A DNA stretch of 64,000 bases from NCBI GenBank assembly GCA_034440635.1, contig JAOTON010001569.1, positions 42,000 to 105,999 on the forward strand, written 5' to 3'. Numbering within the stretch: position 1 is the stretch's first letter; each line of letters starts with the position of its first letter. The notes below the pieces were generated by a model. That model did not search any database. It saw only the letters and a list, made by a program, of their open reading frames with translations, and was not told where the DNA came from. Shown here piece after piece: positions 26,601 to 40,500 of the stretch. The position numbers were made by a program, and so were the translations under genes. The DNA is from Lepas anatifera (Eukaryota > Arthropoda > Thecostraca > Lepadidae).

Positions 26601-29600
26601 TACTGTCCTCGATGCAGATGACAAGAGTCAGAGGAGTGACATGCTCTGGTCGAGTTCGCGCGGGGGTTCAGCTTCTTTGACCGACACCATCGCGGCGGTG
26701 GTGTCAGCGGGTGGACAAGAGATGGTCGGTGTCGCGGCGGGGGTCGGAGATCGTGCGGTCGGTTCAGAGAGTGTGGAAGCAGAAAAAGAAGCCATGACGG
26801 ATCAGTTTACCTTCGGCCCCCCGGGTTGCCAGCTGTCAATAGCTGGGCCCGGGGGCTGTTACAGTGCCTACGGGGGCAGGTGCGCCCGTCTCAGAGGGGC
26901 GAGAGATACTCACACAACCCCTCCAATCAGAACGCACCCACCCCCTTGACGCCATCAGCCCAGTGGGCCGGCAGGGCGATGAGTCAGGACGAAGCAAAAC
27001 GCGGCAGCCCTCACGCAGCGGAGACTGCGGTCCACCAGGCGCGCCAAAAGGCCGGAGTCTCGCAAATCGACGGTTTCCAAGACCCCGGCCCACGTCACGC
27101 CCGGCAAGAACTATCGCAGTCCCCACCACGAAGGGCGCCGCACCGCACGCCCGAAACATAATCCCCCTGCCCAGCTGGACCGAGCGACAGTGCCCGTAGA
27201 CACTGCCGCGTCGCTAGGCCGTCCGCGGCAGCCTACGGACGGCTTACCCCCGGTTAGATCGAGATATCTGGGCCAAAGGGGGCGTGTTGGAGCCCTCGGG
27301 ACTGACCCGCCCGAGGGGGACCTCAACCCCCCAGGATCCCGTCAACCTCGTCGCCGGGGCTCGAGATAGGACTCGAGTGGGCGCCTTACTCCCATAAAAT
27401 GCCGAAGAAGGCAAATAACTGAGGAGCCAACAACTTAAGCATAAAAAGATGTTAGGAACTAAAAATAATCAACAAAATAAGAGAACAAAAACAAACAGGA
27501 GCTACATACTGGGAGGTTCAGGACAGAGCCGACCCGATCCAATATGGTTACCGACCAGGTAACAAAGGGCCCGTAAGGCAGCCAACAGCATCACCGCGGG
27601 CCTCATCACCAGAACCACCGACGACAGACGCCGACTCTAACCGACCGAAGTCGGAAGAGGCGGCGGCCGCCGGATGGCCAGAAATAATAAGGCCGCGTGA
27701 TGCAACAACGTGCCCTCCAGGGCTGACTGGGGCCCCGGGCGCGTCACTCCCCGTTGCTCCAATCTTGACTTGCCAGACGAATCCAGCAGTGAAGATCGGT
27801 CCCCTGAGGGGACCGTGATGAAAGGAATCCAATGATGCATGAATATTTTCTCTAGCTCCGTTGAATAAATATATGGAGGTGGAAACGTACACTGCCCTGT
27901 TGTAAGCCAATGGAACCTTCTTTGACCTATGCTGACATCAATATTGACCTGACATAAAAATGCTTCGTATGATTTCTCTTTGTCTTGTCAGGAGCTTTCG
28001 AATACCGTCCGTAATTTTTCTTTAGCTTTCCTGGGAAATGAGATACGGGGGGGGAAATACGCCCCCTTCCCCAGCGGGGCGCGTCTTGCCAGGGACCCCA
28101 GCGGGGCGCGTGTTAAAGTTCTGCCAGACTCTCACTGCCAGATAAAGCTGCCACACCATGTTGCAATTATTTATAAAGGGAGCCTTGCATGGTTAACTAA
28201 GTACATATAATTAAAAGGCACCTAAAAGGGCTGAGGTCACTCCAAGCATAAACAATTTTTGGTTCAGAGTTCCCCTCTCAGTGCTCTTGCCCAATGCTAC
28301 CTATGGCCTGATGACTGCCTGAAATTATGTAGTGACCAGCACCGCTGCATTTTATTGGGGTTTGACTGATCGAGTGGAGCGATGCTAGACTCTTGATCTG
28401 AAGGCTGTGAGCTCGTTGCCGCGGCTGCAGCCCGTAAACACATTGCAACAGGATGAGGTTGGTGGCGTCAAATGACCTCAGCAGTCGGCGCCGTAAAAGC
28501 CCGGTGTATTTTTAGGCAGACTTTCCTGTGGACTTCAGACGGAAGTGTGGGGATTTGGAGCGCACGGCACCAGGGCAGGACGGGTGAGACGTGTGGGCGG
28601 TGATCGCCGCCGATTCGCCAGCCAGTGCACGCAATATCTCCAAAACTGGCCGGCTGTCGATTTCGATAAGCCCATTGCAGAGCTCGGAAGTTTAGCTAAC
28701 GGTAGTTGGACTACACCGCTGGATGTGCTGTTGGTTCGTTGGGTGTTACGCTAGATGAACTAATCTAAAGCTTGCCAGGGCCGAGGCCTGGAGTTCAAAA
28801 TTGTGTACGTAGTCTGAATAATTGTTTAATTCTATGAACGTCGATCAAAGCTTACTGAAGTTGTCTTCATCAGGTCAACTTCAATAAGCTTCAACAACAT
28901 CCTGATGAAGTTGTCTTCATCAGGATTTTATTTCGTTACTTGCGGCCATGTTTGTCACTTTGGGTCTAGTTTAGTTCGAATTATATTACTTCCTTGGTAT
29001 CTATCATTTGTCAGTACTGTTTCAGGGAATATCTAGCGAGTTGTTCTTGTTTAAGCTATCGGCTGTAGTCTGAAGCCATGGTCAGATACAAATACGATGG
29101 TTAGATACAAGACGTGCTGGTCACGTTTCGGTGGAAGTGCGTGTCGGCAGCATGTGACTGCCGGCATCAGTCAGCTGATTCTGTGACGTCGTCTTCCGGC
29201 TGGAGCGCCCCGCAGCAGTTCCGGCGCCGTGCCGAATGGGAGGCACGCGCCGAGGCTGTGTTCGGGGTGTGGTTGGCCCGCGTTCCCTGCGAAACCACTG
29301 GCGCTGCTCTGAGTCACACGTGGGCTCGGTCGGTCGTCAGTCTCTCGGTGTTCTGTATCGATTATAAGCAACAAGAATCGAAATGTCTCGCTGAAGTAGT
29401 GGGCAGTGAGTGATATGGAGATGTTTGAACGACGATAACGACAGGACCGTTGATTTTCAAAGTATTCATATTCTTAATGGAAAGGTTTTATGGGTTTCAA
29501 ACTGGCATATTTCATCTGGTAGAGTATGCCAAAAACTACTGCTGTTTCTTTTGTCCCAGATTTTCACTTTGCGGGGAAACAAACGTTCCCTGAGCGTGAG

Positions 29601-32600
29601 TCAGTCGCTACAGCGGCTCCTTTCACCTCCCACCATTTTCCTCTCCTCCCGCGGGTCCCCTCTTCCGCGGTCTCCCTCTCCCGCAGTTCTCCTTTCATCC
29701 CGCGGTTCCCCCCCGCCCCGCAGTTCCCCTCTCATCTCGCGGTTCCCCTCTTCCGCGGTCTCCCTCTCCCACAGTTCCCCTCTCATCCCGTGGTTCCCCT
29801 CCCGTCCCGTGGTTCCCCTCCCGTCCCGTGGTTTCCCTCCCGTCCCGTGGTTCCCCACTCATCCCGCGGTTACCCCTCATTTCTCGGTTCCTCTCTCATC
29901 GTGCGGTTCCCGTCTCCTCCCGCGGTTCCCTCTCATCCTGCGGTTCCCTTCTGCTCGCGTTGCCCCCTCGCCTCCCGCAGTCCGCCTCCCCCTCACTCCG
30001 CAGCATTGCACTGCCAGAGCAACTGGCTTGCCAGCAATGGCGTACGAATTACGAATGAACCCTATAGATATCGCATTTATTCTGTCCGTTCACACTAGAT
30101 GTGTGACAAAAACAGAGGGGTCCCGCCCAGGTCTCTCCTTAGGGCGCAATCACAAATCACACGCAGAGGCGGATGCAGACCCGAGTTTGGGGGGGGCAAA
30201 CCCATGTCTGCCTATCCGGGGAGGGGGAGTGGGACGTGCGATTTGGGTGCTCGACAGACCTAGTAAAGGATACCTCCCCAAGTACATGATCGCTCTCCCT
30301 ATGGGTGGGGGGGGGGTGGGGGCGAATATTTAATTGCTCGACAGACCCAGTGTAAACATCTGTTTTCAAAAATCTCTCCAGCCTTTGGGGGCCAAAATAT
30401 AGTTTGGCCACCCTTCCAGCGCTTTGGAAAGCATGGCTGGAATGATCCCCCTGCGTCCGCCAATGATCACACGCCCGTGTCTTATCTCCCTGTGTGCGTC
30501 GGTCACTTCCATAACACACCCTTTGTTTGAACTCGCCATCCGAGTCCGCCAGGGAAGACAGAGACAGAAAGTCCAGGAACCACAGTATTTCTCGATAGGA
30601 CAATTCAGCGCAGATCAAGTTCAGTGAGAAGTAGGTACTGAGGGACAATGCTGTACTCTTAAAAATCATGTCCTAATTATATCATGTTTTGAGTTCTCCA
30701 AAACAGCGCGCCGGAAGCAAGACTATTCGTTGGTCATATTTGAGACTGCAGTTCAATGACTATTATTTTCTGCAGCCATTACAATTTGAATTTTAAGTGA
30801 ATAGCTCATAGCGATGTCCTGGGCTTGGCATTAGCAGAACAAAACGCCGCAGGGTAATGGGACGTGGGGTCCGTGAGCCGGCGAGTTGACGCAAAAAAAT
30901 ACTTGCTTGCCCATCATGGTGTGGTGTCTTGGGAGCAAATAGCGCTCCAAACCCTCTTGAGCTCTTGCAAAATTTTTAAACTCTATTTATATTTGAAAAA
31001 TTGTTAATGAACTATGCCCCAACTTGTTGAGTCACGACTCAGTCGGATTCTACTCTGAGTCGACTCAAGTTTTCCTTGAGTCAGAGTTGAGTCGACTCAT
31101 TTCCAGATTTGGGTTGAGTCTGAGTGGACTCAACTGCTTGACCAGTTGAGTCGAGTCAGAATCAGAGTCAGCCGCTAAGCTGTCAGTCGGGAGTTGAGTC
31201 GACTCAACACTTTTCTTTACATATGTGGCCACATGGCGGAAATTTTAGAAATTTTCACGACTAACTTTGAAGGATTTTATATTGCTATTTGCTAATGATA
31301 GGAACCTACTTTATTATTTTCATATCCACAATACACCCATGCCTGGATCAGTCATTTACAAAAATGAGCGATGTAAAATACACAGTTTCAAAAGCACACA
31401 CATTTGTTAGATATTTTCCATTTAATCTTAGCAAAAGGATGCAAAATCATACAAAAAAGTGATTTGGCACACCATCAGCCTTTGACTTTGAGGGTGCACA
31501 CCATAGAAATTCCTAACCTGATTATCATGCAATAAATCACTCTTAGGAAACCACATCTTTATTTTATGTTTTCTTCCTTCGGTTGACTGAAATTACTAAA
31601 CAGAAACTAAGGACTATAAGTGCAAGATAGAGGGTACCAAAAATCTTATTTTGCAACATTAGCTTTGAAATGGGTCAAGACAGAAACTAAAAGCTTCAAT
31701 GATCTGCTTTTTCAACGCACTTCCTTGATTTGTCGTGGTTTGAGGACATCCCCTGGTAGATAATATATACACTGACGACACACCACTGTACCTACTATCC
31801 TCTGCATACGGAAAGAAGTAGTTTGAAACTGTGAAAATGACAGAAAAATACACCTGAAGTCTCTCACAAACCACCCTCCTTTCTTTAAATTGTGTTGATT
31901 ATTATTTACCACCCACTGCACCTGTGCATGCATGCGCGCCACGCCAGTCACAAAACTATCATTGTGCGCCACAAAATCTTAGGGATTTACGCTTTGGTAG
32001 CCTGAGGACAAGATCACTATTCCAGAGCTGCAGATTTTCTTCGGTTTTTTTAAGTCTCGTGACTTCTAAAGAGCTGTTCATTGTCATATTTTGGCCATCC
32101 GGGGTTAGATTCGCGTAATGTCTTTAGTGCGCCATCTGTAGTATTTAATAAGTTTTTCGGAAGGACCAGGTGAGCGTTCTTTTTTTTTATTGATGTGCTG
32201 CATAGGGTGGATTCGACGCGGCTTAGTGGGTATTTCTAAGCTGAATCTGTCACAGGGTTGTTCAGAATGCACTGGGGCAGGAATTACCACTCAAAGTGTC
32301 ATATGTTAAAACATTGAATCCTGTTCTTTGCGTTTGAAACCTCGCTTATTGCCTCAATTATGACTTTACTCATGAAGGACATAGCTTCAAAATGAAAAGC
32401 CCTCAGGCCCTTCATCTCAGTCACATATTCGCATTTAGTACCTTTCTTCATTCCTATGCATACATAATTTATCTTATTAATTAGTACATTGCAATTGCCA
32501 TTTTATTGAAATCATTGTGCAGTTAGTAAATAGTTAGTGCCATGAATAATTGTACTGGAATTTGAATATTATTAAAGGAAATGTGCATTTTGTGTGCATA

Positions 32601-35600
32601 CCTGGGCCCCATTTTGAGTCGGAGTCGACTCCGACTCAACACTTATTTGAATCAGAGTTGAGTCGACTCACTTTTCAATTTAGGCTGAGTCATGTCGGCT
32701 CACCATTTTCAACTTAACGAGTTGAGTCAGAATCAGAGTCAGTATTTAAGCCGTGAGTCAGAGTTGAGTCGACTCAAAAATTGGGTCACCAACAAGTCTG
32801 TGGCCTGTACTCACTGGAGGTGCAAAAAGCCATGCCATTTTACAAATTGTTCGTCTTTTCCATTCCAGGTCGTAAGCTCATGACAGCTGCGAGCACAGCC
32901 AATATTTACATTTTACCAGCATGGTATACGGAGTTGGAGCGGAAGGCAGATGAACCGCACATTCAAGGCTTGGTTGGCTGTCTCGAAAAAAACACGCCAG
33001 TTGGCTGATTTTGGGGCTGCATTTTCCACCAAGACAATATAATGGATGACAATTTATTGTACCACGCCATGTGCTGTTCATTTCTACTTTGGAAACCGCT
33101 AACAACATTTGCCAAGCACAAAAATAGATTATCTGTATGAAATGATCGTGAAGTGTTGTGACGCCAGGCGTACCAGGCGTGACCCCGAGGCTTCCTGTTG
33201 TGACGCAGTGTTGGCCGTGCACTGGTGCATCGTGCAGCGGCCTGTCATGAGCGTCCGTACTCACCAGAACATTTGCCCCAAATGTGTCACGTGTACATCT
33301 TGTAACTTCGCAAAGCGTGTGATACGGCTCCGCCGCTGCTGACGCCGGCGGACCCCGCGTGGGGGGCTGATGTGCGTGCGTGGGCGTCTGAGGCGCCGCG
33401 TCAGCCGGGGCAACCGACCGCGGCGCTGCGCTCAGCCGCGCGCTGCTGCCGCTCGATGCGCCGTGTCGGCCACGCGGCGCGGCGGTGGCGACTGTGAGCG
33501 CGCGCGCGCCGGCCGCCGGTCGATGGCGGCTGATCGATTGGGACGGCGCGGCCGACACCACGGTGTCGCCGCCCTGACAGTGTCCTGCGGCCGGCACGTT
33601 GCGCGGGGGTGGGAAGCCTCACACACCGGTCAGCCTGCCGCTGGTGACCTGAGCGCCGGACATTGGCCGGATTCGTACCAGGCGTGACCCCGAGGCTTCC
33701 TGTTGTGACGCCAGCGTTGGCCGTTGTGAGACCGCCGTGTCGGAGTCGCGCGGAGAAGCCTTTGTGAAGGGTGGAGTCCGTCCACCGGCCGGCGTGTAGG
33801 GTGGAGCGCCCCAACCGGCCCCGCCAGAGGTCATGTTCGAAGCTGCCGGCTACGAGTCGTTGGGCAGTCGACATGCTCTGCGTCGTCCTCAGTGTGAGTG
33901 CCGGTTGTGCCTAGAGCGCGTGCAAGTCGCCCGTTGCGTGTAAGGTGTCCGCAGCACATCTGTGCATCTACTGAAAACTTGAGAATCCTCGTTAACAGCG
34001 GGAAAGTGCCGTGAACGGAAAATATAGCCTTTTTCAACTTGGAATTCGTCATATCTTCGGTTTATTCAGCTCTGTTTAAATACTTCAGACTGAATTCTGT
34101 TTTTGATAACGTAGGGTGAGAGCCATTAACACAATTGCTATCCTTTGGTTTTAGTGAAATAATAACATACCTAAATGATATCATAGCATTAACATTGATG
34201 CAAATTCATAAAATAATATGATAATGTTTACCAATGGGTGACTGCATAAACTTGGTCAGAATTAGATTTCCAAGGAAAGCATGAACCAATATAACTAATT
34301 AAACTGCTGTAATAACTATTTTATGGCGTAATGATCGCAAATATGAAGTTGTTTTGACCACTTTTAAGTAGAAATTGTGGATTTTCCGTACATTTTTTTA
34401 CGTGCAATTGTGTTGCGGACAAGTTCCACCGCCCATTTAAAGGGGTTTGATGGTGTTTTGATCGTCATCGATTTTCGGCACAAGCTAGGAGAGTGTTTGA
34501 ATCAGGTATGACACGTTGACGGGACATGAATCGACGTTGCTCTTTGGTTATTGTCGTGCTTTTGTGCTCAGTTCGTGCAGAATGGAAGGGTGGCTCTCCG
34601 TCCCTGAAGTCCCTGAATCCCGGCGAGTTCGGTTTCGGTTTGAGCTGAGTGTTTGGTTCTCTGGTGTGTTGACTCGGTGGCTGGGACGGGCCGGCAGAGC
34701 GCTGGCGTCCACACCTGCACCGGCTGCCTGCCTCCGCTGCTGCCTCCTGGGTGGCGGCTGGTGGTTCGTCTGTGGCGCTCAGCGACATGGAATCCCACCG
34801 GTCCGAGTGCATGCAATGGCTTAACTGTATTTTCATCTGGGATCGAAATCTGTCGAGTCTTACAGTTGTGAAATTCTGTCGGAAGTCGGTATTAACGCTG
34901 TACGCCTCTGTTTTGTTTCAACTTTCGGTTTTGTTTCATTCTCAAAGATTTAACTGTGTGTTATTCAGTCTAAGCTCGTCGCTGAATTTCCCGGCTTGTT
35001 TCGCTCAGATGCCAGATCACGGCGAGGCGCGACTCGGGTTTGTTTATCGGACGATCCATCCTGTCTGATGAGATTGATGGGGTGGGATTAGCGAATATGA
35101 CACCGCCTGGGAGGATTCAGCGAAGTCCATTCCGCTGACCTTTGATGTCTACAGCGGGGGCCAATCCATGGGATGGGGGGGCGGGCTCGTTGCCGCTGTG
35201 TTGCAATTGCGGCGGTGCGGCGGCGGCTGGGGCGCGGGTGGTGCCCGCTGCCTTCCAACTCAGCCGGCCCGGTAGAAGCTATTGATCCCGCCGGCTGAGG
35301 TGAAGGTGCCGGCCGCCCTGTGCCACGTGCCTGCCTCGCCGGCCTCGGCCTAGCTGGCACCCGGCACTGGCGACCATGCTGTACCAGTCACCTGCTTCAG
35401 TATCGGCTTCTTTACTGTGTTTCTTTGAACACTTTGTGAGTATCAATGATGAACACTTTTTGCGTATCGTTGATGATGACTGTGATGTGTAAAATGTTCC
35501 AATCTAAAAACACCAGCCAAATAACAACACCGGTGTAACATGACTGAATCCACCGCCGATGCTGCCCTGGACTGGAGTGTGCTCGGGGAGGTAGACCTGT

Positions 35601-37298
35601 GACGTCGCGTCACGTGCCGATGTTATTCGAGCTCCGTCATTTCCGATATGTGGGTCGCAAATGACGATTCCAAATTTTCGTACTGGAACCGGTTGATCAC
35701 TCCTCGTTGGAACTATAATTATTCAGATGAAGCATGCGCCGTGAAAGCCACTCAGCAGCAGCAGCGCTGTCCCTTTGGGACCTTTTTGGTCGATCCCGAA
35801 TCCCGGCAGAGGCGTTGGTGGCATCATCCAGAACATCGGCACTTTGAAGGGGTCAGGTTGTGTATCGCGCAAGCAGGGTATGAGCAGGACTCAGATCATG
35901 GGCGGATCCGGGATTTCCGGTGGGGGTACATAATCGAAAGTGGGCGCCAAATCCTATCATGGGGGCGCCGATACTCGCATCCTAGGGGGAGGTGGGGAGC
36001 CACGTTTCAGGGGAAGGCGCCATCGACCTTTCAGGAGGCGCCGGAGGGTCGATGGGGGAAGTGACCCCACTTTCCCCCACTCCTGGATCCGCCTGTGGCT
36101 CAGATCCCGCGCCGAAAAATTAAGTATGCTGTGAAATGTTCATGTTTCAAAGCAAGCCAGGATCTTGCTGGAAATGTGTAAAATAAAGTTGCTCATCCAG
36201 GCAACGGACCAGCTTATCTTTGGCAAGTTGCACATTTCTTCGAAGAACATCTTACTGATCTTAATGAGCTCTGAAAGAACCCTCTCCATATTTGGAAGTG
36301 TTGCAGTTACAAAACAAACATGAAGCAGCACACCCGGAGCGAGCTCACATTTTTGTAAGGGATGGTTTCATTCCTTCAAGCAATGGGTGCTATTGCCAGT
36401 CAGGAATTGTGAACACTGCCATGTGTCTAATATTGTTTTTAAACAATAATTGCAGAAAGGCAACAATAGGATCAAAAGCTCCAGCCCACTGCCCGAGAAA
36501 AAATGGTGCCTTTTTGCTTCCTCTTCAGCAGGGGATATGTCCAATTACAGATCCGATTTTAAGGAGCTCTTCTCATGGTACTCCACCGCGCCAGCTGGGA
36601 TACGGCAACGCGCTGTGCGTGGTGTGAAGCCATTTTCCGGGCAATCTCGGCTAGAAGTTTATGGTGTATATCATATACGCACACTAGTATATATAATATG
36701 ATACACGTTTGGGCCGTGATGAGTAATGACGGGATGACGCCGTCAGATTTATATCTTGTCGGGCTTATTTGTAGCGACCTTGACAACGTCTGATGAAAAA
36801 AGCATCAGAAGTCCTAGGTAAAAGGAGGGAGAGAAAGAATTGGGATGGAGGGGTGCTTGTAATAGAATATGAGTTGCAGAATGGTACCGCAAGAGGGCTT
36901 CTCCGTTACTGCTGCCTGACTACGCCTTTCGGTAGCCATTACCTACCGCCAGGAATTCGGCCTTTACAGTGCGTCCTCACTGGTGTCCAAACTACCCCCC
37001 CGCCCCGCGGCACCATTGCCGACTCCTCCGACGGGCCACCATCTGCTGCTTCTTCTTTATCTTCTCCGGTGATTTGGTCTCGCCGATACTCACGCCTTCA
37101 GGAGGCCGGTTCTCCGGACAAACCGGACGACCAGATCGGATTCCTCTTGTAGAGCGGAGATGGGCGGGCATGGTCCGGGTACCATCTGCTGCTGGTCTCT
37201 CTCCCTCACACGAGCACAGCATTCAGGAAAGACTTCATTATAGGCGGCTGCAATGTTAGACGGGAAACATCGAGGCTAGTTGGTGCATGTCCGTTGTT

Positions 37299-37352
<54 letters not shown>

Positions 37353-37367
37353 TCCGTCTCCCTCTCC

Positions 37368-37438
<71 letters not shown>

Positions 37439-37523
37439 GTCTCTGTCTCTGTCTCTGTCTCTGTCTCTGTCTCTGTCTCTGTCTCTGTCTCTGTCTCTGT
37501 CTCTGTCTCTGTCTCTGTCTCTG

Positions 37524-37560
<37 letters not shown>

Positions 37561-40500
37561 TCTCTCTCTGTCTCTGTCTCTGTCTCTGTCTCTGTCTCTG
37601 TCTCTCACTCTCTCTCTCTCTTACACACACACACGATTGTTTTGGAATCCTGTTTTACGAAGCCGAGTGGCATATTGTTTGTTTGTGGTATCTCTCATTC
37701 CATGTAGGCAGGGGCGTAGGAACGGTTTGAAAAGTGGGGGGGGCCAACCTTAGAGGGGGCCCACCTCAAGGGGGGGCCCCAGTCCATGGGGGCCCATAAT
37801 TATAAAAAATTTGTTATCTCGTTTGGTGTCAATAAGGCTCGCATGCACACTAGGATGCCAACGTATGGAAAATTGAGGAATTCAATTTTGCCCTATGATT
37901 TTGATTTGTACCTATTATGATCTAATAAATCATAGCAAAACGCAAAAAACATCTTTTTTGTTTTTTTTACCTAGACCCTGTTCAAATACGAAATACATTT
38001 TAAGCTCTTTTGGAGGATTTCAATCGTTTTTTACCACGAGTGCGTTTCTTATATTTACAGATGTTTAGGCCCTTTTATCACATTTACAAAATTAAAAACT
38101 GTTTAGAAAGCTACAGACAATGCTTTGATACCAAACAGCCTCACTTTGCTATACCTAATCAACATTTTGCTTATTTAATGACAAAAATGGGAACATTTAT
38201 TTAGGCTGTTACGGATCCCTTCTTTCCATCATTAGAGATTGATTTAGGTAAGGGCTGATCACAATAAATACGTCTAGCTATATTTCGATGCCTAAAATGC
38301 AGAGCTCCAGCATGACTGCAAGTGCAATGTAGGTACTTGATGGCCAGCTTTGTGATGCTGTGGTGGTGTGGGCGTGTCGATATAGTGGTTAGCAACCTTG
38401 CTTTCCACGCGACCAACCCGGGTTTAAGGCACGGCAGATTCCTTGTGCAAGGAGCAATTTGACTTCCAAAAAAACCCTCCCAACAGGGAAAGAGTTGGCG
38501 ACGCCATATAACCCTGGCATCGAAGGACGTCACGCCTTTCAATGGCTCAGGGACGACCGCTGCTCGGCATTTGATGCGGGGTCCGTATCCGATTCATGCT
38601 TTGTGTTGGGATTGATATGGGATGGAATTTGATTGGGACCAGTTCTCGGGACTCATTTGGAAACACTCGGGTAGTAGGTGCCTTGGTTTTTTCATGAAGC
38701 TCTCCTCCTCCAGGGGCTTGCAGGCAGCGTACTTGCTGATATTTGCATATACGTTGCGGGGCCCACCTCAAAGGGGGGCAGTATCCCCTGACCTCCGGTT
38801 CCTATGCCTATGCCGCCCATGGGCCGCCAAATTATCTCGGAGGGCCCCAAGGTCCAGACCATGGCTCAGGAACCTAGATCAGTCAGCTCAAGGGCCCAGA
38901 CCAGTGCATTAGCCTCGGGACCAGCTTATCAAGGGACCCTACATAAGCACAGGACCCCTAGAAGCTCATCACAGTGGAGCCCCAGATTCGCACAGGGTGC
39001 CAGATTAGCTTAGGGGCCCGATTCAGCTCGGGGGTCCCCAGGTCGACTTAGGTAGGGTCTCAAAACAGCTCAAGGGGCTTGTTCAAGCTCACGGATCCCA
39101 GCTTAGCTCAATGACACTAGAACAGTTCAGGGGCCCCAGACCAGCTCAGGGCTCTTGTTCAGCACAGGCCAGCTCAGCTCAGGGGCCCAGATCAGCTGAT
39201 ATAGGCTCCCCTCTCATACCAGCTCAGGGGGCTCCATTCAAGCTCATGGCCCCCAGCTTAGCCCAGGGACCTTAGAAGAGTTCAGGCCCCCGATACCAGA
39301 TCAGAGGCCCCAGTTAAGCACAGGGGTACCCAGATTAGCTCAGGGCCCCAGCTAGGCTTAGGGTGTCCCAGGGTGTTTGATATAGAGTCTCAGAACACAG
39401 TGGCGTAGCCAGGATTCGGCCAAGGAGGGGTCCGACTACCGTCGAGGGCCCCAGACCGGGGTCCCCTCAGTAACCGGGTCCCATCTCCTATATCTTTTGT
39501 ATAGTATTTTAACATTCACACGAAGGAAATTTTGTTGTGCCTTTTTAAACATTTATTCTTATTTTGTTTATAGCTTGATTTTTTCGATCCGACAAAATGT
39601 TGGTAAACTAAGGTCACCAAATATTAAGGATGGCCCATACCTTATATGGTAGCTTGGCTATAATAACAGCTTTGTGCCATCTTTCGGGAAGTTCAATGTT
39701 GATGCGCGCATGATGTTACACCCGAGTCTACCTCAATTCACTCTGGTAATCAGACATGAAGTTATTGAAGGTCAGTCGTTTTGAGTACGTAGAAATTATC
39801 TTCTACGGGAAATGATTAGCAATTATTTCCCGGTGTCGAATCCATGAACTCTTTAATCGGGAAATTTCAAAAGAAACGGAAAAACGAAAAAAATACAAAG
39901 GACATGTAGTGTGTCCCGAACGTTACATAACCTCTATTCCGTCGATAGATCCTGTTGAGATCCAGTTACTTTCTTACCCTTGCTATCTTGTAAACGAGCA
40001 AATTACCAAGACAAAAGGCGCCCGAGATATCTATCACCGTGGATCTCTCTGTCATTGTTATTTTCAACCTTCAATACCTATTTTTCCTTTGAGGATTATG
40101 CTCATCGATTTCTGTCATTACCCTTGTTTATCTGGTTTCCTACGAAAATATTTGAAGGTTGTTTATTTCAGAATATTTAGGAATGTAGTTATTGGTATTA
40201 AGCTAATAGATTAAAAATTGACTAAAGTGCCAAATTCCCTGTTCGATTTGCTCTTATGGTAAAATTATATTAATTTTTGCCTTTCCTTCGATAATGGTGC
40301 CTGATCGACATGTTTCAATTTGTCCTTTTTTATTACGCAATAGGGGTAGATACATTTTTCCGAGGCATATGATTTTGAAAATTTTTATTCGAGCTCTGGG
40401 GCCACCTAAGACCAACACTTGGCGGCACTCACAAAGCTAATTTTCGGCCGCTCTCCTGATTAGATCTCAGGGGTCTCTGAGACCGATTCACGGCGCCTCT

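Larger units (their letters stand above)
20977..27910 (-). mobile_element. I-clade-like non-LTR retrotransposon, near full length
   Basis: A two-ORF LINE lies on the - strand: a 5' region (about 27910-26800, GC-rich), ORF1 with zinc knuckles, ORF2 with AP endonuclease, reverse transcriptase, RNase H and a C-terminal zinc motif, a short 3' UTR, and a tail of ATAATCATCATCA type at 20977-20990. The RNase H domain together with gag-type CCHC knuckles favours the I group of LINEs. Its left border cuts an AGGTCA-rich element precisely after GATTCGCCGTGA; the other half of that element resumes at about 27911. The right (5') boundary is approximate and target duplications were not resolved. Confidence 0.85.
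20235..28116 (+). mobile_element. TTAA-type AGGTCA-rich element, interrupted by the LINE
   Basis: The left half (20235-20976) starts TTAACACGCGCCCCGCTGGGG and the right half (27911-28116) ends CCCCAGCGGGGCGCGTGTTAA. The two ends are inverted repeats of each other, and the two halves are consecutive parts of the family's layout. The about 6.9-kb LINE sits between them, so the LINE is the younger insertion. AGGTCA hexamers occur at 20370-20420 and 20700-20950. Confidence 0.8.

Noticed and set aside
29410..30333. 307-codon Pro/Ser-rich frame
   Set aside because: It is mostly a CCGCGGTTCCC minisatellite followed by a MITE; other frames and the opposite strand are open too.
35541..35601. 20-codon frame MTESTADAALDWSVLGEVDL
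   Set aside because: It has a reasonable start context but is too short to support, with no family match or matching splice phase to Dab.
37256..37753. Arg/Glu/Asp-rich and Ser/Leu-rich frames
   Set aside because: These are translations of a (CT)n/(TCTGTC)n microsatellite.
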